DNA of 8,134 nucleotides from Candidatus Sulfotelmatobacter sp. (GTDB taxonomy: Bacteria; Acidobacteriota; Terriglobia; Terriglobales; Acidobacteriaceae). The position numbers and the translations under genes were made by a program. Below, in pieces: positions 1 to 5,628 of the stretch; the stretch's first letter is position 1, and each line of letters opens with the position of its first letter. Under the pieces are notes generated by a model. It was not told the origin of the DNA, did not search any database, and saw only the letters and a list, made by a program, of their open reading frames with translations. The stretch covers positions 1-8,134 of the forward strand of contig JASICF010000296.1 of the NCBI GenBank assembly GCA_030044775.1, written 5' to 3'.

Positions 1-1
1 C

Positions 2-1750
2 GTTCCGCTTCGGATTGTGTCCCCGAAACTCTGGTATCCGGTGGGTTATGGGCCGCAAAATCGATACCGATTTTCAGCATCGATAAAAATCGGCAAGCGT
101 ATAGCCGCGCAGAGTGAAACAAAAACGGGATTGCGCTCGATTGAACTTCGTCGTGTTGCCGACGAATGGGGAAAGAGTTTCGAGTTTGTAGTGAACGGGA
201 TTCTGGTTTATGCCAAGGGCGCCGACGTCATTCCCTTTGACAGCTTCCCCAACCACGTCACGCCCGCGGTTCATCGCGGAATTCTTCAATCCGCGGTCGA
301 TGCCCACATGAACATGGTTCGCGAGTGGGGCGGAGGTTATTACGAGTCGGATGATTTCTTTGACATCTGCGATGAACTGGGAATTATGGTGTGGCAGGAA
401 TTTGCCTTCGGCGGCGACATGATTCCGGGCGATGTTGCGTTTCAGGAGAATGTGCGCGCCGAGGCGGTCGACCAGATCAAACGGCTCCGCGATCACCCGA
501 GCATCGTGATCTGGTGCGGAAATAATGAAGTCGAAACCGGCTGGTACCACTGGGGCGATCGCCAGGACTTCAAAGAGTCGATCTCGCCGGAAACGCGCGA
601 CCGGGTCTGGCAGGATTACATCCTCATGTTTGCCGGCATTCTCAAAAGCGCGGTCGCGAAATATGCCGATCCCACGCCCTATTGGCCGAGTTCGCCCAGC
701 GCGAATTTCGAAGAGATTCCCGACAATCAGCACAACGGCGACATGCATTACTGGGCGGTCTGGCACCAGCAGGCACCGGCAGAGGATTACACGAAGCAGT
801 TCCCGCGCTTTATGACGGAATATGGATTCCAATCCTTTCCGGAGATGCGCACGATTCGGGCTTATGCGCATGATCCGGAAGATTTCGATATCCGGTCGGT
901 GGTGATGCAGGCGCACCAGAAAAACAAGGGCGGCAACGAGAGGATTCTCACGTACATGTTGCGTGAATACCGCCAGCCGAAAGATTTTGCGTCTTTCGTT
1001 TACCTGAGCCAGGTGCAGCAGGCGGAAATCATCAAAATCGGCGCCGAGCATCTGCGGCGGCAGAAGCCGCGCATCATGGGGTCGCTGTACTGGCAATTGA
1101 ACGACTGCTGGCCGGTTGCTTCGTGGGCCAGCATCGATTATTACGGGCGCTGGAAGGCTTTGCAGTATTACGCCCGCCGCTTTTATGACGATGTTCTGAT
1201 CTCGCCGTTCCTGCACGATGGAAAAATTGATGTTTACGTCGTGTCGGACAAGCTTCAGCCGCTTACCGGAACCATCCACACGCGGCTGCTGGATTTTTCG
1301 GGAAATGTGCTGCTTGATCAAACCAAAGACGTGCAGATTCCGGCGCAATCGAGCGAGATCGATCTCACTTTAGATTCCGCCACGCTCGCCGCGAAAGGCG
1401 ACCCTCACCAGAGCTTTCTAGCTTTTGATCTGGAAATCGGCGGGAAGCGAGTTTCCCGCAACCTTATATTCTTCGACGTGACACACGACCTGGATCTCCC
1501 GGTTGCGCCCAAAATAGAGTCTGCGATCGCGCAGGATGGGAAAGATTACGTTCTGACTTTGAAGTCCTCAAAGCTTGCCCGAAACGTATACGTTTCCTTC
1601 GGTGACCTCGATGTTCAAACTTCGGACAATTACTTTGACCTGCTTCCTGGCGAGCCGGTGACGGTGCGTTTAACCTCAGCCGCGAATCAGCAACAAATCG
1701 AGGCAGCGTTGAAGACCATGTCGCTGACAGAGGCCTTCAATCCGAAGTGA
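2..1750 (+). CDS. Glycoside hydrolase family 2 beta-mannosidase, 5' end outside window
   Basis: The frame is open from the first bases, so the N-terminus lies upstream; base 2 is the first complete codon. About 582 residues are present, against roughly 850 for complete family members. Numbering from the GTG at 17: the end of an accessory beta-sandwich domain (LWYPVGYG, about 5-12), a TIM barrel (about 55-385) with the family motifs FVVNG, AKGADVIP and REWGGGYYESDDF, and a C-terminal Ig-like domain (about 400-577). The GH2 acid/base is seen in WCGNNE (E171, codon 527-529) and the nucleophile in MTEYGF (E268, codon 818-820). SLYWQLNDCWP near 355-365 is typical of the mannosidase branch. Such enzymes release terminal beta-1,4-mannose from manno-oligosaccharides or glycans (EC 3.2.1.25); an exo-beta-glucosaminidase-like specificity cannot be excluded. 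Export cannot be judged without the N-terminus. The gene looks intact to its TGA. No terminator is obvious after it. Confidence 0.9.
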   Translation, partial: VPLRIVSPKLWYPVGYGPQNRYRFSASIKIGKRIAAQSETKTGLRSIELRRVADEWGKSFEFVVNGILVYAKGADVIPFDSFPNHVTPAVHRGILQSAVDAHMNMVREWGGGYYESDDFFDICDELGIMVWQEFAFGGDMIPGDVAFQENVRAEAVDQIKRLRDHPSIVIWCGNNEVETGWYHWGDRQDFKESISPETRDRVWQDYILMFAGILKSAVAKYADPTPYWPSSPSANFEEIPDNQHNGDMHYWAVWHQQAPAEDYTKQFPRFMTEYGFQSFPEMRTIRAYAHDPEDFDIRSVVMQAHQKNKGGNERILTYMLREYRQPKDFASFVYLSQVQQAEIIKIGAEHLRRQKPRIMGSLYWQLNDCWPVASWASIDYYGRWKALQYYARRFYDDVLISPFLHDGKIDVYVVSDKLQPLTGTIHTRLLDFSGNVLLDQTKDVQIPAQSSEIDLTLDSATLAAKGDPHQSFLAFDLEIGGKRVSRNLIFFDVTHDLDLPVAPKIESAIAQDGKDYVLTLKSSKLARNVYVSFGDLDVQTSDNYFDLLPGEPVTVRLTSAANQQQIEAALKTMSLTEAFNPK

Positions 1751-2309
1751 GCCGGGTGAGTTAGTGGCGGTTCTGGAAGCCGCAATCCCTTGCAAGCCTT
1801 TCTTGCATCCTATGTTTGCGCAATTTGCCGATGGCGAACCTGCCTCGGCCTTGCGCACCAACCTTTCTATTACTCCCGGCTGGGAGGTCATGACAGGCGC
1901 GTCCGGCGAGGCCCCCAAGCTGGCGGTTGTCTGGTTGTACCGGCGGCAGCTGTGCTGGGATTCTCTTGGTTCCGACAGCACGCGGCCGCGCCTGGGTGCT
2001 GCGCCCGCGTACCTCCAAAATCAGCCCGGCCCCATGAATTCGGGATTCGTGAGCGATTTTCTTCGCCAGGATACAAGCTTTACAGTATAGGCAACCTTAG
2101 AACGCTCTTCTAGGCTGAAGCCCTACTCGACAGACGCCCCCATCGAGCAGGTGTTGTTTCACTGGGAGAAACGACACCTGCTCCCCTTCTTCCAGGATCG
2201 CGCAGCTTACAGCTCAAGGCTCAATGAAATACAAGGTCGACGGGATTCGTTAAAGCCGAGGCAACTTCTACTTTAGTCAAGCAGAGGTCAGGCCAACGGG
2301 AGGTGCTCG
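1751..2309. other. Intergenic region without a convincing gene
   Basis: This stretch of about 560 bases separates the mannosidase from the DUF1328 gene. Several frames of 85-108 codons are open on both strands between 1761 and 2113, but they overlap one another, have no good ribosome binding site, and their translations are rich in Arg, Pro and Cys without recognisable motifs, as expected from G+C-rich noncoding DNA. A decayed gene is possible. The only clear structure is the inverted repeat at 2145-2183. The last 100 bases should hold the promoter of the DUF1328 gene; no confident -35/-10 pair was found. Confidence 0.5.
2145..2183. other. Long hairpin: 16-bp arms, 7-base loop
   Basis: The arms 2145-2160 (gagcaggtgttgtttc) and 2168-2183 (gaaacgacacctgctc) are complementary along all 16 positions, with one G-T position that would be a G-U pair in RNA. 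The loop is 2161-2167. Neither strand has a T-run after the hairpin, so a classical intrinsic terminator is unlikely. It lies about 395 bases after the mannosidase stop and 127 bases before the DUF1328 start. It could be a structured untranslated region, a Rho-type or processing hairpin, or one copy of a dispersed palindromic repeat. Confidence 0.6.
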
Positions 2310-2480
2310 ATGCTTTACTGGACGGTCGTGTTTTTGATCATCGCGGTGATCGCAGGAGTCTTGGGTTTTGCCGGTATCGCCACCGCAGCCGCGGGTATTG
2401 CAAAGCTGCTGTTCTTTATCTTCATCGTTTTGTTTTTGATATCGCTGATCACCCACTTATCGCGCCGAAGTGGCGTTTGA
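2310..2480 (+). CDS. DUF1328 / UPF0391 family small membrane protein
   Basis: This 56-aa protein begins MLYWTVVFLIIAVIAGVLGF and matches the pattern of the DUF1328 (UPF0391) family: an N-terminal MLxW, a Gly-Phe-Gly/Ala-Gly-Ile-Ala turn (residues 19-24), an AAGIAKLLFFIF segment and a short basic tail (SRRSGV). Length is normal for the family. Two hydrophobic helices are visible, about 5-20 and 31-49, so it should sit in the cytoplasmic membrane. A strong Shine-Dalgarno, GGGAGG (2298-2303), precedes the ATG by 6 bases. A different frame starting at GTG 2303 is slightly longer but gives an Arg/His-rich product with no family match. A hairpin and T-rich tail follow 24 bases after the stop, so the gene is probably a single-gene unit. 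The biochemical function of the family is unknown; members are often seen with CsbD-type stress genes, as here. Confidence 0.9.
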   Translation: MLYWTVVFLIIAVIAGVLGFAGIATAAAGIAKLLFFIFIVLFLISLITHLSRRSGV

Positions 2481-2504
2481 GGATCCGCTGAGTTGTATTA
2501 CGTG

Positions 2505-2561
2505 GTGTCGATGCCAGGGGGTTTGGATTGTGCCTCCAGCCATCGACACTTTTGTTGTTTT
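2505..2561 (+). terminator. Probable intrinsic terminator of the DUF1328 gene
   Basis: GTGTCGATG (2505-2513) pairs perfectly with CATCGACAC (2541-2549). Inside, GGGG (2518-2521) can pair with CCTC (2534-2537), one of them as G-U. The T-rich tail TTTTGTTGTTTT follows at 2550-2561. The apical part is large and imperfect, so efficiency is uncertain; the position just after the DUF1328 stop supports the call. Confidence 0.6.
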
Positions 2562-2646
2562 GACCACGAGGATTCTGCACGGACACTGAATCCCAACCCG
2601 GTCAGCCGCAAGCGGCAACTAACCACTTGACCGTGAGCAAAATCTT

Positions 2647-2671
2647 GAAGGCGCGAAGTCATCGCACCTTC
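2647..2671 (+). promoter_or_regulatory. Hairpin abutting the ribosome binding site of the Gln-rich gene
   Basis: GAAGG (2647-2651) pairs with CCTTC (2667-2671), then after a C/A mismatch GCGA (2653-2656) pairs with TCGC (2662-2665), leaving the five-base loop agtca. The stem ends one base before the GAGGAGGA Shine-Dalgarno (2673-2680), so in mRNA it would sit directly against the ribosome landing site. It could protect the 5' end or tune translation; it may also be chance. Confidence 0.35.
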
Positions 2672-2690
2672 TGAGGAGGATATCTCGCAA

Positions 2691-2930
2691 ATGGACGACA
2701 TGGAGAAAAAAAATCAGCAGAGTGGTCAGTCCGGACAGCAGGGAAAGACCCAGCCGAGCACTCAGACGGGTCAGGAACAACATAGCGGCCAAACCGGCCA
2801 GGGACAGCACTCATCACAAAACCAACAGAGCAGTCACCAGGGCCAGAACGAGCCCAAAAAGGGCAGCCAAGGCCAGAACGAAAACGAAGACGACGATCAG
2901 AACCGCGATCGCCAGCGCCGCTCCGCTTAG
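2691..2930 (+). CDS. Gln-rich, disordered, hydrophilin-like small protein
   Basis: This 79-aa protein has 21 Gln and about 10 Gly, many Ser, Asn and His, and no Leu, Ile, Val, Phe, Tyr, Trp or Cys. It carries irregular repeats of the type SGQ/TGQ/QGQ (about residues 11-60) and ends in a charged tail, acidic then basic (NENEDDD then RDRQRRSA). Such a chain cannot fold around a hydrophobic core and should be disordered and soluble; there is no signal peptide or membrane segment. The composition resembles hydrophilins and other desiccation- or osmotic-stress proteins, which is an inference and not a family match. The GAGGAGGA at 2673-2680 stands 10 bases before the ATG at 2691; the in-frame ATG at 2700 is a less well spaced alternative. 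A strong terminator follows 33 bases after the stop. The excellent ribosome site and terminator make a real gene likely despite the low-complexity product. Confidence 0.75.
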   Translation: MDDMEKKNQQSGQSGQQGKTQPSTQTGQEQHSGQTGQGQHSSQNQQSSHQGQNEPKKGSQGQNENEDDDQNRDRQRRSA

Positions 2931-2963
2931 CTTCGTTCCTCAGCTTTGAAGCGTACTAACCAG

Positions 2964-2996
2964 TGAGTCCCGGCTCTTTGCCGGGACTCATTTTTT
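2964..2996 (+). terminator. Strong intrinsic terminator
   Basis: TGAGTCCCGGC (2964-2974) and GCCGGGACTCA (2980-2990) form a perfect 11-bp stem with a five-base loop, followed directly by six T (2991-2996). It closes the transcript of the Gln-rich gene. Confidence 0.93.
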
Positions 2997-3144
2997 AGTT
3001 TTCTTGCGCTTCCCGATGGAGTTATGGATACCGACTCTCGAAGAAGAAAAAACAAATCGGCGAGAAATTGACGGACCTTGCGCAGGCCCTTGTACCATCT
3101 GCGGAATTTCCAAAAAGGGAGTCGTTAGAATCAGAAATGCTCGA

Positions 3145-3181
3145 CTAGGGTATTCACCCGATGGTATTTAACCCTAGGGTA
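3145..3181 (+). promoter_or_regulatory. Operator-like palindrome and repeated half site
   Basis: A perfect 10-bp palindrome, ACCCTAGGGT, lies at 3171-3180. The octamer CTAGGGTA within and after it (3174-3181) recurs as a direct repeat at 3145-3152, 29 bases upstream, close to three helical turns. The pair lies 53 bases or more before the ATG of the 88-aa gene at 3234, in the position expected for an activator or repressor site. Which protein binds is unknown; the NarL-type regulators further along are candidates only by proximity. Confidence 0.45.
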
Positions 3182-3233
3182 GTTTACTGTGTTTATCAAT
3201 CCAGTCCTTTAGTCAACTCCGTGAGAGGTCACC

Positions 3234-3500
3234 ATGCAAGACCTAGCCACCCGTCCCGCCCTACCCCATCTCCAACTGCAGCAGCCTTGGCGCGAACTCT
3301 ACAGCGCCGCATTGTTTGAGAGGGACAGAGAACAAATTCCACTTCGTATCGCAGCTGCTGAAAAGGCGATCATTGCCCGATCTCGACAACTGTTCGCCGC
3401 CGGTTCGGACACAATCGAGGAAGATCAGGCGCTTGATGACGCTCTGTATGCGTTGAAGGCGCTGCAAAGTTGCCTGGATGCCGGTTCGATGGCCGCCTGA
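3234..3500 (+). CDS. Uncharacterised 88-aa helical protein
   Basis: I do not recognise an assigned family with certainty. The N-terminal 20 residues are Pro/Leu/Gln-rich (MQDLATRPALPHLQLQQPW). The rest looks all-helical: WRELYSAALFERDREQIPLR, then IAAAEKAIIARSRQLF, a short break, then EEDQALDDALYALKALQSCL. The pattern suggests a two- or three-helix hairpin with a conserved-looking Trp-Arg-Glu-Leu-Tyr entry. No signal peptide, membrane helix or metal site is visible; one Cys is near the end. I have a weak impression that similar short proteins occur widely in Acidobacteriota, from memory only. GAGAGG (3223-3228) lies 5 bases before the ATG. The upstream region carries the palindrome and half site at 3145-3181, suggesting dedicated regulation. 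It ends 16 bases from the stop of a convergent gene with no clear terminator between. Confidence 0.7.
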   Translation: MQDLATRPALPHLQLQQPWRELYSAALFERDREQIPLRIAAAEKAIIARSRQLFAAGSDTIEEDQALDDALYALKALQSCLDAGSMAA

Positions 3501-3516
3501 TCAAGAAGACAAGCGG

Positions 3517-3759
3517 TTAGAGCTTCCAAAGCTGTGCCAAAGCTCGTGCTGCGTCCGAAAGGGCGCGCTTTTCGGCATTCTCGCGGGAAAGGCCGAGAAT
3601 TTTCGCCCGTGAAACAATGGGGGCGCGGTAGCGCAATTTCATGGCTGCCGTATCCGCGCGATGAATTTCGCAAACCGCCGCTTCGAACGCATGCCTCAGA
3701 TCGTCAGCCGAGGGTGGGCGATGCGTCTCGATACTTTGTGGTTCAGCTCTGTGGGCCAT
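3517..3759 (-). CDS. Uncharacterised 80-aa basic helical protein
   Basis: No family is recognised. The product is rich in Ala and Arg and looks helical from about residue 18: DLRHAFEAAVCEIHRADTAA, then a basic stretch (MKLRYRAPIVSRAKILGLS), then a C-terminal helix (ENAEKRALSDAARALAQLWKL). There is no signal peptide or membrane segment. On the minus strand a GGAG (complement of 3772-3775) lies 12 bases before the ATG, a somewhat long spacing. An internal ATG at residue 40 (MKLRYR) would give only 41 residues. The gene converges on the 88-aa gene with 16 bases between stops. A plus-strand frame over the same bases (3534-3767) has no good ribosome site and reads like noise. The gene could still be spurious. 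Confidence 0.5.
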   Translation of the reverse strand: MAHRAEPQSIETHRPPSADDLRHAFEAAVCEIHRADTAAMKLRYRAPIVSRAKILGLSRENAEKRALSDAARALAQLWKL

Positions 3760-3971
3760 TGAGATGATTGACTCCGTTCAACTATTTGCAAAGTAAAACG
3801 ATTGGCGTGGGCGAACAATACTGTCGCGCACGGGGTGCTGCCCTTGAGTTTCCCTAGCTTGCATGTTTGCATCACTCTAGTGGTTTCGCCGCAAGTGGAG
3901 AATTCAGGCACGGCAGCTCGCCGGCATTACCTCCGCTGGTGAATACCGGTTGGCGTGGAAAAAACAAAATC

Positions 3972-4016
3972 AAAAAAGAGAGGCCTTCGCGGCTTAACTG
4001 TGCCCGCCAAGGCCTC
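3972..4016 (-). terminator. Intrinsic terminator of the csbD transcript
   Basis: Read on the minus strand, GAGGCCTT (complement of 4009-4016) pairs with AAGGCCTC (complement of 3980-3987), and after one mismatch four more pairs extend the stem. The complement of 3972-3977 is a run of six T just after the stem, with another T-rich stretch beyond. It lies 27 bases after the CsbD stop. Confidence 0.85.
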
Positions 4017-4043
4017 AATGGGAAAATGCTTTCAAGTCGATAG

Positions 4044-4316
4044 TCAGCTTGCTCTGCGCCGGGTTTCCGCTTTTTTCTCTTCTTTCTCCTCTGTCTCGGT
4101 GGAGGATTCATCCTCTGAGGTTTCTTCAGTCCTAGCGCGATCAATGGCCTTCTTGCCTGCGTCCTTTACGTCTCCCCACGCCTTTTGGACCTTGCCTTCC
4201 ACTTGCTTCATCGCTCCGTGGCCCTGTTTTTCCGCGTCTCCTGTCCACTCGCCGACCTGGCGCTCGACGCGCCCAGTCACATCTTTCAACTTTCCTTCTG
4301 CTTGATCCTTGTTCAT
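4044..4316 (-). CDS. CsbD family stress-response protein
   Basis: The 90-aa product begins MNKDQAEGKLKDVTGRVERQ and shows the CsbD pattern of repeated Gly-Lys/Gly-Arg helices: AEGKLKDVTGRVERQVGEWTG (about 6-26) and QVEGKVQKAWGDVKDAGKK (about 38-56). CsbD proteins are small, soluble and induced by general stress in many bacteria; the molecular role is not established. Typical members have 60-70 residues, so the last 30 or so residues here, dominated by Glu, Thr, Ser and then Lys/Arg, are an extra charged, probably disordered tail. AGGAG (complement of 4323-4327) lies 6 bases before this ATG. A longer reading from 4394 adds 26 residues (Cys, Trp and Asn-rich) that do not fit the family and lack a ribosome site, so it was rejected. 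The Lmo0937-type gene ends 105 bases upstream on the same strand, and the two may share a transcript ending at 3972-4016. Confidence 0.92.
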   Translation of the reverse strand: MNKDQAEGKLKDVTGRVERQVGEWTGDAEKQGHGAMKQVEGKVQKAWGDVKDAGKKAIDRARTEETSEDESSTETEEKEEKKAETRRRAS

Positions 4317-4421
4317 CGAAATCTCCTGAAGAGTTGGTCTGTTTTTTTCTTGCCAATTGCAGTTGCAGGATTCGCTTTGATTACCGCCGGTCACCGCGGA
4401 ATCTTATTTGGAGGCAGATTG

Positions 4422-4574
4422 TTACAACACCGGGCTTCGGCCCTGGATTAGCCGCATCAGAACGGCGACAATGGCGAGCATGAGCAAAATGTGAATGAAG
4501 CCGCCAAGAGTGTACGAACTCACCACACCCATCAGCCAAAGAATGAGCAGCAGAACTGCGACGGTCGAGAGCAT
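4422..4574 (-). CDS. Lmo0937-type small two-helix membrane protein
   Basis: This 50-aa gene encodes MLSTVAVLLLILWLMGVVSS followed by YTLGGFIHILLMLAIVAVLM and a tail RLIQGRSPVL. It has the layout of the Lmo0937 family: a first helix containing LLLILWLMG, the turn SYTLGGFIHILL, a second hydrophobic helix and a short basic RLIQGR end. Length matches the family (about 50). It should be an inner-membrane protein; its function is unknown. A very good Shine-Dalgarno, GGGAGGA (complement of 4581-4587), lies 6 bases before the ATG. It is upstream of and codirectional with csbD; small proteins of this type are often seen near CsbD genes, which supports a shared stress role. A plus-strand frame over the same bases (4491-4754) is His/Asn/Arg-rich and looks like a shadow. 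Confidence 0.88.
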   Translation of the reverse strand: MLSTVAVLLLILWLMGVVSSYTLGGFIHILLMLAIVAVLMRLIQGRSPVL

Positions 4575-4647
4575 CAGATTTCCTCCCGGAAGGTTGACTT
4601 GTCTGTCATCGATAGATGCAGATTGAAGTGTAAGAATCGATTACGAC

Positions 4648-4662
4648 CACAGGTATCCTGTG
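4648..4662. promoter_or_regulatory. Short perfect palindrome, operator-like
   Basis: CACAGG (4648-4653) and CCTGTG (4657-4662) flank a three-base centre. The site lies 74 bases before the Lmo0937-type start and 89 bases after the end of the response regulator at 4751-5398, both on the minus strand. There is no T-run, so it is more like a protein-binding site or minor hairpin than a terminator. Confidence 0.3.
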
Positions 4663-4750
4663 AACTACTGATTCAGGACGCGATCTATATGGAGTTGCCG
4701 ACTGGGATTCAACGCCGAGATTCCGGGACGAGCCGCCCGGCGCGACTTAC

Positions 4751-5398
4751 CTAATAGATTTGGACGATACCGTTTCGCACGGCGTAGAGCGTAAGATCGG
4801 CCACCGAGTGCAGATCAAGCTTGCGCATTAAGTTCGTTCGATGTGTTTCGGCGGTCTTCACACTGAGCCTGAGGGCGGTGGCAATCTCCTTGGTGGTCTT
4901 GCCTTCCGCAACCAGTTGGATCACTTCACGCTCCCGCGGGGTTAGAAGGTTCTGACCGGAAGAATCGCTCTTTTCATGCGGACGAAGATATCCATCCAGC
5001 ATCATCTGCGCCACCCTGGGGGTGAAAAACGTTCGGTGGTTTTGCAAGGCCTCCACCGCTGCAACCAGATCACGGCCGGCATCCGACTTCAGCAAGAAGC
5101 CGCGCGCGCCGGTCGCCAGAACCTCGCGCACCACCTGCTCCGAATCATGCACTGTCAAAATCAAGATGCAAGCGTCAGGGTAGGTGGCCAGAATCTGGCG
5201 GGTGGCATCCAGGCCGTTCAGGTTCGGCATTCCAATATCCAGGAGCAGAACGTCGGGGCTCAAGCTGGCCGACAATACCACCGCCTCGCGGCCGTCTTTC
5301 GCCTCAGCGCAGACCTCCCATCCCGGATGGTCTTCCAACAATGCGCGGATTCCCTGTCTTGCGATCTCGTGATCATCCGCTATGAGGATGCGAAGCAA
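4751..5398 (-). CDS. NarL/FixJ-type response regulator (first copy)
   Basis: This cytoplasmic two-component regulator has 215 residues: receiver domain about 1-118, linker, and LuxR-type helix-turn-helix about 151-212. Receiver residues are intact: the acidic pair D8-D9, phospho-acceptor D54 (LLLDIGMP), T82 and K104 (LLKSD). The DNA-binding part shows LTPREREVIQLVAEG, then KEIATALRLSVKTAETHRTN. On phosphorylation such proteins normally dimerise and bind promoters. I chose the TTG at 5398 because GAGGAG stands 6 bases upstream and the protein then begins MLRILIADDHE, the normal family start; the longer GTG start at 5428 adds 10 residues and lacks such a site. No kinase is nearby. It is divergent from the VWA gene and clearly paralogous to the regulator at 6788-7489. 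Targets are unknown. Confidence 0.93.
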   Translation of the reverse strand: MLRILIADDHEIARQGIRALLEDHPGWEVCAEAKDGREAVVLSASLSPDVLLLDIGMPNLNGLDATRQILATYPDACILILTVHDSEQVVREVLATGARGFLLKSDAGRDLVAAVEALQNHRTFFTPRVAQMMLDGYLRPHEKSDSSGQNLLTPREREVIQLVAEGKTTKEIATALRLSVKTAETHRTNLMRKLDLHSVADLTLYAVRNGIVQIY

Positions 5399-5628
5399 GC
5401 CGATCTCCTCGATATCAAGCGTAAACACTGCCTATCAAGATTTCAGTCAATTTCTGGTCTGACCTATAGTTGCCCATCCACAAACACCGGGTTGCAGCAT
5501 ACTTCGCTTACCGGAGCAAATCCTGGAACCAAGAGATGGCGTATCAGGTTTTCTCTGTAGGGAACCTGAGATTTAGCGGTGTCCGCCCAAGCCAAATGTG
5601 GCATCTAAACACGCCAAATGGAGGAAAG
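5399..5628. promoter_or_regulatory. Divergent intergenic region, response regulator / VWA gene
   Basis: These 230 bases must hold promoters for both divergent genes. Visible features are the direct repeat GCCAAATG (5591-5598 and 5613-5620), the second copy running into the VWA Shine-Dalgarno, and a short inverted repeat CAGGTT/AACCTG (5545-5550, 5563-5568). No convincing -35/-10 pair was identified. The shared position makes autoregulation or coregulation by the adjacent regulator possible, but this is inference. Confidence 0.35.
5405..5410 (-). promoter_or_regulatory. Ribosome binding site deciding a TTG start
   Basis: The complement of 5405-5410 reads GAGGAG, 6 bases before a TTG codon (5396-5398) that aligns with the normal first residue of NarL-type receivers. 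This favours the non-ATG start over the upstream GTG at 5428. Confidence 0.75.

Noticed and set aside
74..1348. Minus-strand 424-codon open frame inside the beta-mannosidase gene
   Set aside because: It is antisense to a gene with clear catalytic motifs; its Arg/His/Ile-rich translation has no recognisable domain and is a codon-usage shadow.
1761..2113. Several overlapping 85-108 codon frames after the mannosidase
   Set aside because: They conflict with each other, lack good ribosome sites and show no family motifs.
3068..3096. Possible promoter TTGACG with a 17-base gap to TGTACC
   Set aside because: The -10 match is only three of six and it lies far upstream of the next start.
3016..3171. 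51-codon plus-strand frame beginning MELWIP with CAGPCTIC, a possible zinc-like Cys pattern
   Set aside because: There is no Shine-Dalgarno, it begins just after a strong terminator, and it overlaps the operator-like repeats of the next gene.
3955..4305. Plus-strand 116-codon frame over csbD
   Set aside because: It is antisense to a recognisable CsbD gene and starts in the A-rich part of that gene's terminator.
4976..5560. Plus-strand 194-codon frame across the first response regulator
   Set aside because: It is antisense to a gene with intact receiver and helix-turn-helix motifs and has no domain of its own.
5470..5628. N-terminal extension of the VWA protein by 53 residues
   Set aside because: It would bury the signal peptide; the ATG at 5629 has GGAGG just upstream and starts a proper signal sequence.
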